A stretch of DNA of 64,000 bases from Tupaia tana. Lineage: Eukaryota > Chordata > Mammalia > Scandentia > Tupaiidae. Position numbers and translations under genes: made by a program. The stretch spans positions 35,362,082-35,426,081 of the forward strand of contig JAKSZU010000009.1 of assembly GCA_026018925.1 (NCBI GenBank). Direction: 5' to 3'. Of this stretch, positions 56,081-64,000 are shown piece by piece. The notes under the pieces were generated by a model. That model searched no databases. It worked only from the letters and a program-made list of their open reading frames with translations, and was not told where the DNA came from. Every line of letters begins with the position of its first letter. Positions within the stretch are counted from its first letter, which is position 1.

Positions 56081-56296
56081 ATGTGCTCATCAGAGAGAAA
56101 TGCAGATGGGGCACACACACACACCTCCCATGGCATGTAGTCATGCCCTCCGCCTCCATTTCTCTATCCTGTTGGTATTTCAGGCATGCATGCACACATG
56201 GCCAGCAGGTTTTTCAAGCTGCTTGGGCTGGGATCCAAACTATACAGTTGGTCATGTGGGATCCAACTCCCTTAACCACTAGGCCTTGAGGCCAGA
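56081..56296 (-). mobile_element. SINE-C, antisense
   Basis: catgtgctcatcagagagaa, an (ac) tract, ggtatttcaggcatgcatgc, ggtttttcaagctgcttggg and the head complement aggccttgaggccag. Confidence 0.82.
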
Positions 56297-57239
56297 TGGA
56301 GTATCTAATGCACAGCATCTCTGTGCATTCTGGAGATATAATTAAATTTTTGCCTTCAAATGTAGGGTATAATATGGATAGAAACCAAGAAGCAAACTGA
56401 AAGCTATATATGGGAAATCACAGAGAATTTTACCAGCATCAATTCAGTGCATTGACTATAGTTACTTGGAACTCTATGTTTTTCCTACTGTAATTTGGTA
56501 AAAAAGTATTATATCCCCAAATGTAAGACATTTAACTTGTTTATTTTACTTATATAAAATACTTATATAGTCTGAATATGGTCCTCTAATAATAAGCATA
56601 TAAATGTGACTTTCACTTTAAAGTGGAGTCATTTAAACATTTTTTATTATAGAATGTAGTTTTATTGTGCAAAAATTAGATCCCAAGTATTGGGTTATAT
56701 GTCTAACTCAATTATTCATAGTCTAGGAAAGAATGATGGACGTTATTTTGCTCTGTTAATTCCTAAAGATGTTCTTAATTTAGAATGCTTTCCTTTCTAT
56801 AGATTAATTCTTTCTTTGTATATATGTATAAGAAGCTTCTACAGTTAAATTCTCAGTGGACTCTGGTGATTACAGGTGTTCCTGTAGCTTCTAACAGTTC
56901 ACAGTCTGTCTTTATTGAATTCCTCATAAGTTAACATTTATGGAATGATTCACCCATAGCTGGGAAATGTAGTGTTGATATTAGAGCAGGGGATTATTTG
57001 ATAACCAGTGCTATAAATAACACTTCTTTAAAAACCAAGGACTGTTCACTATTATTGTGTGCTGAAAGTACTGGTTACAAAATGACTTTAGATAAAAGCA
57101 CAGCAGCAGATCAAGTGCTGTACATGGGTTTAACAGCAAACAATAAAACTAAAATAATAAAATTCTTTAAGATAGCATAAAATTAGAAAAGAGTCCTTTT
57201 TCCATCATGCTACCTTATATTAAATCTCAGGAGACAGAT
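56297..57239. other. Unassigned sequence
   Basis: Nothing recognised. A 60-codon open frame at 56998-57180 has no recognisable similarity. Confidence 0.35.
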
Positions 57240-57415
57240 GTGACAGAAAACCTGGAAATTATTTGGTCCACACGTTTGCTTTATACATGACATAACTGAT
57301 ATTCAAAGAGGGACAGGGACTTGCCTCAGATTATACAGCTAGTTGGTGGCAGAATCAGGGCTATTTTGCTATCTTCTGGGCCAAGGCACTTTTTACTGTA
57401 CTATGCTGTTTATCT
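57240..57415 (-). mobile_element. MIR, antisense
   Basis: tgatattcaaagagggacag, acttgcctcagattatacag, ctagttggtggcagaatcag and ggcactttttactgtactat match the MIR complement over almost its full length. Confidence 0.88.
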
Positions 57416-58914
57416 GTATTTATTTTTCTCCTTCAGACATTTTAACAATAATAAAACCATTTGAATTAAATAAAAAGTCACTTTCTTTTAAAAATCATTG
57501 ATATTTTCCATCCTTTTTGGGTGTACCCCATCTGTAACAGCTGAGGGGGATTAGCTAGTAACATGCTTGGTTCTTAAGATAGTCTTGCTACTTTTCAAAA
57601 GGAATGATTTGAGAAATGCTTTTTACATGCTTAGTAGAGTGTGCAACTCTGGTATGTGAGAGAAACCTCCTTTGTACTGTATGAGAGCTCCTTTGTTGCC
57701 TTACACTGTAGACCTTTTTAATGGAAGGAAGGGGGGGAAGAAGGCTATTATGCTATTTTGCATTTACAATTCAGAATTATGTCCTTGGTGGTGCTGAAAG
57801 AAATTTCACGATGGGATATTAGGAAGTGTTAGGCCTATTCGGGCAATTATTTATCAGTCTATTTCAAGCCTTCCCACGTTAAAAAAAAAAGTGATTGAAT
57901 AAAAAATGAAATAGCGTACAATGAGTTTGATGAAATCTTGTAAGTACTTTCGGTTGCTAGGGTAACGTCTTCTTTTGTCTCAGTTTAATATGACTTTCCT
58001 CTCTGTTGCTTGACTTCTAGAAAGTATATGTTTATTCTTCAAAAGAAACAAAATTTCAGGATTATGGCAAAAAAAAAATTAGCCCTCTCACTCCAATTTA
58101 TTTTTATTGAATAAAACTCAAATTTAGAAGAAATATTTTGTTCATTCGCAGAGATAGCCTAAGACAAAAATGGTTAAGTGGTCAAACTTTGTCTTTTGAA
58201 GCCCTTATCCTCTTCAGTGTCTCTGTCTTAGCTCTCAGTGCCCTTAAGCTGCCTTCTGGATGCCCTTTATGATATTCTACCAAGCTCCACCATAATAATG
58301 CACCTCAATACCACCACTGTTCCCACCCCAATCACAGTTTAGTTATCTTGTGCCCATTCTTCCAGACATTGTTCACTGTCTTACAAGGGGACAATTAGCT
58401 GAAATGGTTGATTTTGTAGATGGTTCATTCACATACTTGACCCTTAGTTTAATAGTTACACATAAATTTATTTTGCTGTAGCAATACTTTAAGCCTGAGT
58501 TTTTCAACTTCAATACATTTGACCTTTTAGGACAGATAATTCTTTGCTGTGAGTCTTTTCTGTGCCTTATAGGATGTTAAGCAACAACCATGCCTTTACC
58601 CACTAAATCTTAGTAGCAATTCCCCAGGTGTGAAAACCAAAAATGTGTCCACTAAATGCTAAAAGTACGTGGAAATCCAAGAATCCCTCAGTGGAAAACC
58701 ATTGCTGTATCCTAAGGAAACATTCTATTTTGGCATTTTCAGTGGCTGTAGATTGGACAATAGGAAGATACAAAACTGGAGACTTGAGAATATATTTGCA
58801 TATTTTGAAGATATATATTTTTGGCTTTTATTGGTGAACTTAATTGACTCTCTAATCTTACATAAATAAGATTGGAGTGCTTATATTCCATTTGTCTAGT
58901 TTTCTTAATTACTT
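57416..58914. other. Unassigned, repeat-poor sequence with an X-box-like site
   Basis: No SINE or LINE copy recognised for about 1.5 kb, which is unusual here. 57600-58060 looks like the best candidate for single-copy DNA in the right half of the window. No exon with clear splice sites was identified. Confidence 0.4.
57953..57966. promoter_or_regulatory. RFX X-box-like palindrome
   Basis: gttgctagggtaac fits the RFX-factor X-box pattern of two inverted half-sites around a 2-bp spacer, with one deviation. It lies in repeat-poor DNA. Function is unproven. Confidence 0.4.
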
Positions 58915-58931
58915 TATTGAGGTATAATTTT

Positions 58932-59173
58932 TTAAGAGAGATTTTTGTAATAGGGCAAGTGCACTCACAAGAGAGACAGAGACAGAAAGTGAGAAATCAT
59001 CTCCTGGGGCAGATTGTCATGCCACAATCCCTTCTCCTCCATTCTCCTCTTGGTATTTGGGGTATACAAACACACACGCCCAGCATGAGTTTTAAACTGC
59101 TGGGTTGGTACTCGAATTGCAGTCACCTACATGGGAGTCCAGTGATGTAACCATTATGGCATCTGCTGCTCCC
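58932..59173 (-). mobile_element. SINE-A, antisense, with TSD
   Basis: ttaagagagatttttgtaat to gcatctgctgctccc. The TSD tattgaggtataatttt (58915-58931) corresponds to 59174-59190 with one mismatch. It split an old L1 fragment. Confidence 0.94.
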
Positions 59174-59190
59174 TATCGAGGTATAATTTT

Positions 59191-59440
59191 AAGTGTACAG
59201 CTCAAGGAACTTTGACAAATGTGCACTCTCGTGTAACCACAATTCATATCACATTACTGTTATAAAGTCATCTTGTACCCATTTCCAGATAATCCGCTTG
59301 ACCACAAAGGTGATCTATTATCTGTCTTGTGTCACAGTAGACCAGTTTTGTCTTTACTATTAATAGAATTTCCTATAACTAGAATCATACAGTATGTAGT
59401 TATCTGTGTCTGACTTCTTTTGTTCAGCATATTTTTTTAC
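59191..59440 (-). mobile_element. Old L1M-type 3' region, antisense
   Basis: aagtgtacagctcaaggaac, tgcactctcgtgtaaccaca, tcttgtacccatttccagat and tagaatcatacagtatgtag follow the antisense 3' part of ancient L1. Confidence 0.65.
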
Positions 59441-59704
59441 GTACACATATCTATATTTGTATATATTTACACTCAAGTCTTTTATGTTGGCAAATAAGTA
59501 TATGCACTAAAATGTATATGAATATAAATAAAACCATATAATAGAAATACGTGTAATCTATCTTCAAATATGTACCATACAAACAACTACTTATGTAACT
59601 CTATAAAAGCATGAGACCTGAAGACCCCACAATCAAAGCATCTATTGTGGAACCATCTGTTTTAAATTGCTCATCATTCTTTCCTTGTCCCATTGGCATC
59701 CACT

Positions 59705-59975
59705 GTCTTTTTATTTTTATTATCATAATAATAATTTTTATATTACATTGGATTACATATATCTTTACAGTGTATTACATTGCTTTTTCAAAAGGGAATG
59801 CCATGCATGTCAGTCAATACAGAGACATTAATCTCCCCACTTCATCATTCAATACCTTTTCTATGTTTTTCCCAATCATTATTATTATTAGTCTAATTAT
59901 TTTTTAAAACAGTCAATCACTGTTTCTCATTTTGCTTGTAAAAGACTTTACCCATCATGAAATACTTCTCAGCCC
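59705..59975 (-). mobile_element. L1/HAL1 3'UTR, antisense
   Basis: tctttacagtgtattacatt, atgcatgtcagtcaatacag, and a second module word run (cagtcaatcactgtttctca; acccatcatgaaatacttct). It lies immediately left of the plus-strand HAL1 copy but in opposite orientation. Confidence 0.7.
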
Positions 59976-60089
59976 AATCCAATTGATTAAAAGCAGATTA
60001 GATCATGCAGAAGATAGAATCTCAGATATAGAAGACAGAACTTCTGACCTAGGAAAAAAATCACGAAAAAGACTGAGAAAATAACCCCC

Positions 60090-60352
60090 AGGACCAGAAG
60101 TTAGCGTAATGGCTATGTTGCTGGACTCCCATGTAGTCGACTGTGGTTCAAGTCCTGGACCCGGTGGCTTAAACTCATGCTGGGCACGTGTGCGTGAGTG
60201 CCCAAGATCCCGAGAAGAGAATGAAGGAGAAGGGATTGTGGTGTGGCCATCGCCCCTGGGGGGTGATTTCTCGCTTTCCATCTCTTTGTCTCTGTCTTTC
60301 TGGAGAGCGCACACACCCTATAGCAAAAACCTCTCTTAAAAAAGAAAAGAAA
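60090..60352 (+). mobile_element. SINE-A inside HAL1 ORF1, with TSD
   Basis: aggaccagaagttagcgtaa to accctatagcaaaaacctctc plus an A/G tail. The exact TSD gaaaataaccccc lies at 60077-60089 and 60353-60365. Confidence 0.96.
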
Positions 60353-60724
60353 GAAAATAACCCCCCAAAATGAGAATAATACAAGAGTAATACTAGATAC
60401 CATTAGATGCCCAAATACTCAGCCAATCAGTATCCCAGAAGGTGAAGAAAATAATCAGGGCACTGACAATCTATTCCATGAAATCCTGGGAGAAAACTTT
60501 CCAAACCTAGAGAGGCATTCAAATATCCAGACCAAGAAAGACGAAGGACTCTACTTAGAATCAACCCAAGAAGATCTTCTCCAAGGCACATCACAGCCAC
60601 ATTGACCAAAACCACAGACAGAGATAAGATACTAAAATTGGCAAGAGAAAAACATCAAGTTACTTTCAAAAGATATCCCATCAGGCTAACATCAGACCTC
60701 TCATCAGAAACAATGTAAGCAAGG

Positions 60725-60976
60725 GGAACCAGCAGTTAGCATAATGGCTATGTTGCTGGACTCCCACATAGTCGACCACGGTTCGCGTCCCGGACCCGGT
60801 GGCTTAAAACTCACTCCGGGCGTGTGTGCGTGCGTGCCCAAGATCCCAGGAGGAGAATGGAGGAGAAGGGATTGCGGCGTGACCAAGCCCCCTGAGGGGT
60901 GATTTCTTGCTTTCTGTCTCTATGTCTCTCTCTCTCTGGCGAGCGCACGCGACCTATAGCGAAAACCTCTCCAAAA

Positions 60977-61017
<41 letters not shown>
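60725..61017 (+). mobile_element. SINE-A inside HAL1 ORF1, young, with (TAAA)n tail and TSD
   Basis: ggaaccagcagttagcataa, B-box ggttcgcgtcc, an end with tatagcgaaaacctctcc, and a tail of about eleven aaat units. The exact 17-bp TSD aaacaatgtaagcaagg lies at 60708-60724 and 61018-61034. Confidence 0.97.
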
Positions 61018-61019
<2 letters not shown>

Positions 61020-62269
61020 ACAATGTAAGCAAGGAACGAATGAGAAAATACATTCAAAGTGTTCAGTGAAACAATTTCTACCAAAAATACTGTATCCAGC
61101 AAGATTATCCTCCTAGGGGAAGAAAAAGTAAAAACATTCTCAGATAAACAAAACCTGAAAGAATTTACCAACACAGACCAGCTCTTCAAGAAGTTCTGAA
61201 GGGAGTACTATATGAGGAAAACTAAAGACAGACAAATAAGAGAAACAAAAAATGACCAAGAAAAAGACAAACTTAATGGTAGGGACAAGTTCTGAAATAT
61301 CAATAATATTGAATGTTATTGGAAAGGTCAGACCACAGTAACACTACAAATTAAACAAAAGAGAAATTACAGGAGATTGACCTGGTGAAATAGAATTCTA
61401 TGACATTTTCTAAAAAATTACTTATTTTCTTCTATGCTTTGTTTTCCAGATTTAAGGATTTTTGTTTTGAGTTGTTGATAAGTTCAGCAATTGGTTAAAT
61501 TTTTTTTTTAAATTGACACATAAACTATTCTCCCTTCTTGACCCTTTTGCAATTGGAAAATATTTGTGAGCATTCTTATTTTGTGGCAGAATGATTATCT
61601 GCATAAGTTCAATAATATAATAGTATCTGTTGCCTTGCACCAGAAATTGAATTCTTAAGGGGCTTTGTGCAAATAACAGACCAAATTGAGATTAACCTCA
61701 TTTTTTTTGGCAAATAAATTAGTTTATATCTCTCTTTGGTAAAAGGGGAACTGGAGAGAGAGAAAAAAATGTTTCAGAAGAAAATTACACTGCACTTGTC
61801 ACTAGATTCTAGCTTTGTTCATACTTGTAGTTTAAGATCTCTTGTGAATCAATAAAATGTGAAAAAAAAGGTTAGTATGGAAGGGAGGGAGGGGAAAAAG
61901 GAAGGAAAAAAACAAGTAAAAGTATGCTTAATTGACAAAAAATGAGAAGCTATTTGCTGATGAAAATGTATATTAGTAATATCTTTGTCTTGACTGACAT
62001 GCATGGTATTTGTGGTGGAAGAAATGTATACTGTATAGACATGTTATTAAATGTAAATAAATTAAAAAATATAATGGGCTATACTAGCAACAGTAAAGAA
62101 TAACTTATAAAGAATCTGAATAAACTGATGTGAATAAGTTGGCTAAGGTCATCAGTCTACTAGAAATAAGTAAAAGTGAGAATTGTAGGTTATTTCAGAT
62201 CATACCAGAAAGACTGAAGCTCAACTGTGTGCTAAGAAGAAAGAAGGGGATAGGGAACTTCTTTTTCTT

Positions 62270-62480
62270 ATTACTTTTTAAACTTTTTATTTCAAATTTT
62301 GTAATGCTTTCTTATTTACATTTCATTGTAGTACATCTTTATGGGGTACCATATAAATTTTCCAAGCATACGTCCAGTGTAAAATCAAAGATATTACCAT
62401 ATTCATTGTTTTTTTTAACAAAGAACACCACATTATGATGTGTACCTTCACATTTTGCTTTACTAGTTTTAATTTCTTAT
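62270..62480 (-). mobile_element. L1 3'UTR, antisense
   Basis: tttacatttcattgtagtac, ctttatggggtaccatataa, ccagtgtaaaatcaaagata and ttaccatattcattg follow the 3'UTR module order. It ends at the next SINE. Confidence 0.7.
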
Positions 62481-62496
62481 TTTTTGTTTTGGACAG

Positions 62497-62498
62497 TT

Positions 62499-62534
<36 letters not shown>

Positions 62535-62765
62535 ATAGGGCGCATGTGCTTGCCAGAAAAACAGAGACAGTGAGACAGAAAGCAAGAAATCACCCTCTGG
62601 GGGGATATGGCCACACCGCAATCCCTTCTCCATTCTCCTCTCAGGATCTTGGGCACGCACGCACATGCAGCCTGCATGAGTTTAAGCCATTCGGTCTGGG
62701 ACTCGAACCGTGGTTGACTAAATGGGAGTCCAGTGACAAAGCCATTACGCCAACTGCTGGTCCTT
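62497..62765 (-). mobile_element. SINE-A, antisense
   Basis: A 34-base T-run, gctatagggcgcatgtgctt, accctctggggggatatggc, and head complement ccaactgctggtcct. Confidence 0.94.
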
Positions 62766-62789
62766 AATTTTTATTTTTTTAAATATTTA

Positions 62790-62942
62790 TTTAATTTTGT
62801 TATTTTTTTAATTTGATGAGAGAAGCAGGTGGGAGAAGAGAGAGAGAAAGAAAGAAAGAGTAAGCTGCCTGGTCCGAGACTCGAACTGTGGTTGGCCATC
62901 TGGGAGTTCAGCACCTTAATGACCACACCACCTGCCAGCCCC
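62790..62942 (-). mobile_element. SINE-A-short, antisense
   Basis: T-rich tail, gagagaagcaggtgggagaa, gtaagctgcctggtccgaga, B-box complement gactcgaactg, and accacctgccagcccc. Confidence 0.88.
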
Positions 62943-63313
62943 TACTAGTTTTTTCTTATTTTGAGTTTTAAGATTGACAAAGTCCCTTCTCTTCACTACG
63001 TTGTGGCATTTCCGTTTTCCCTGTCCACATGCATTTTTATGTCTTGTTAAATGCTTTTTTTCAAAGCCACTTCCATGTCCCCTCACCCCCATACATTTTC
63101 CTATTTAAAACAATTGGAAATAGACTACTGTTAACAATTTTGTGCCCAAATGCTGTTGGGATCAGTTTACTGACATAACCAGGAAATGCCTGTACTAGTC
63201 TTCTCAAAGAAGTATGCAGCCCTTTTTGAGATTGTTGGCAATTTGGGGATAGGAAACTTTCTAAGGTAAAATTTAGGACTTGGGATTCTAAATCATTTTT
63301 TGGGTCCCAGATT
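62943..63313. other. Unassigned sequence
   Basis: Nothing recognised. Confidence 0.3.
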
Positions 63314-63323
63314 CCTATGGAAA

Positions 63324-63329
<6 letters not shown>

Positions 63330-63357
<28 letters not shown>

Positions 63358-63606
63358 AGAGGTTTTTACTATAGGGTGCGTACTCTCGCCAGACAGACAG
63401 AGAGACAGAGAGATAGAAAGTGAGAAATCACCTCCCCCAGGGGGGATGGCCATGCCACAATCCCTTCTCCTCCATTCTCCTCTCGGGATCTTGGGCATGC
63501 ACACACACGCGCCTGGTGTGAGTTTAAGCCACCGGGTCCGGGACTCAAACCGCAGTCGACTACGTGGGAGTCCAGCGACATAGCCATTATGCTAACTGCT
63601 GGTCCC
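63330..63606 (-). mobile_element. SINE-A, antisense, with TSD
   Basis: T-run, gagaggtttttactataggg to ctaactgctggtccc. The exact TSD cctatggaaatctttt lies at 63314-63329 and 63607-63622. Confidence 0.96.
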
Positions 63607-63622
63607 CCTATGGAAATCTTTT

Positions 63623-64000
63623 GAAAGTGAAATACAACTTTCCCTAGAAAAACTCACATGTATATCTGCATGACAATTTTGCTTACAATGTTAGGGGATT
63701 CAAAGACTCCCTAAAACTGAGGTATATACTTCCTTGGAATCCACAAACCTAGGTCAAAAGAGACCCCTCTTAATTGGGAGTCATGGCCCTTGTAGAATTT
63801 GAAACTGTAGAGCAGATCTGAAAAACAGACAGTAACCAAGAGCTGAAATAAATTGTTCAATGGTGAAGTACGGATATAAAGTAAAGATAAATTAGAAAGG
63901 CAAGACACTAAATGACCCAAAGATTGGGTTACAGGGGAGAACTGGCCTTTCTCTGTCCTTCCTAAAGAGTGAAAAATTTGGTGTGTGAAAAACACAGATC
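63623..64000. other. Unassigned sequence up to the window end
   Basis: Nothing recognised. Confidence 0.3.

Larger units (their letters stand above)
59986..62080 (+). mobile_element. Second HAL1-like copy, 5' truncated, split by two SINEs
   Basis: Starts inside ORF1 at the position matching about codon 118 of the 15-16 kb copy (agcagattagatcatgcaga). It continues with ORF1 pieces at 60366-60724 and 61035-61200, then passes with no ORF2 into a 3'UTR that parallels the other copy (tggtagggacaag; atgctttgttttccagattt; aaggatttttgttttgagtt; later gctatttgctgatgaaaatg; final taaatgtaaataaatt). Frameshifts, stops and about a fifth of positions changed make this older than the 13.87-16.32 kb copy. 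No TSD was found. Shared architecture in two independent copies is the main evidence for a HAL1 family. Confidence 0.82.

Overview
This is a mammalian nuclear DNA window made almost entirely of transposable-element sequence of very different ages. No host protein-coding gene, exon, tRNA, rRNA or snRNA gene could be supported. It has ancient repeats shared by placental mammals (MIR, L2, MER5-type hAT, MaLR-like LTR, old L1). It also has more than 50 copies of a tRNA-derived SINE superfamily that is not Alu, B1/B2, or the carnivore, ruminant, horse or rabbit SINEs, so the host is a placental mammal outside the best-known groups. I cannot name the species. The window is AT-rich apart from the young SINEs and one GC-rich block at 29.83-30.12 kb, and it is probably intergenic or deep intronic.

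SINE names used here are my own. SINE-A is a family of about 260-280 bp with a tRNA-like head (A-box-like and B-box), a GC-rich body, a pyrimidine-rich stretch and an A-tail. SINE-A-short is an internally deleted form of about 140 bp. SINE-B and SINE-C are older, divergent relatives. Many SINE-A copies keep target-site duplications (TSDs) of 13-19 bp, which is the mark of L1-type retroposition.

Layout. 0-3.5 kb: antisense L1 ORF2, a young SINE, antisense old ORF1 and antisense L2. 3.5-11 kb: mostly unassigned sequence with SINEs and old L1/L2. 12.6-19.75 kb: an old antisense L1 (ORF2, ORF1 and a 5' region with repeated units), interrupted at 13.85-16.33 kb by a younger antisense element. That younger element has a TSD, a poly(A), a 307-codon ORF1, tandem 113-bp 5' monomers and no ORF2, so it has the structure of a half-L1 (HAL1). 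20-28 kb: old L1 pieces and SINEs. 28.84-30.12 kb: a composite retroelement with a TSD, comprising a GC-rich leader, a 19-bp VNTR, an internal segment of unknown origin and two L1-type 3'UTR modules. This resembles the layout of primate SVA/LAVA elements but shows no Alu. 30.4-33 kb: an old L1 filled with four SINEs. 33-59 kb: SINE-rich accessory DNA with MIR, L2, MER5, microsatellites and a 136-bp dispersed duplication. 59.7-62.1 kb: a second, older HAL1 in plus orientation, with ORF1 again running straight into the same 3'UTR and two young SINEs inside. 62.2-64 kb: an L1 3'UTR and more SINEs.

The elements form one mobilisation system. An L1 lineage (only dead copies visible here) would supply reverse transcriptase. 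HAL1 carries only ORF1, the composite carries only L1-type 3'UTR modules, and the SINEs carry only a polymerase III-type head and an A-tail. The two strongest candidates for something undescribed are the HAL1 family with its monomeric 5' end and the VNTR composite.
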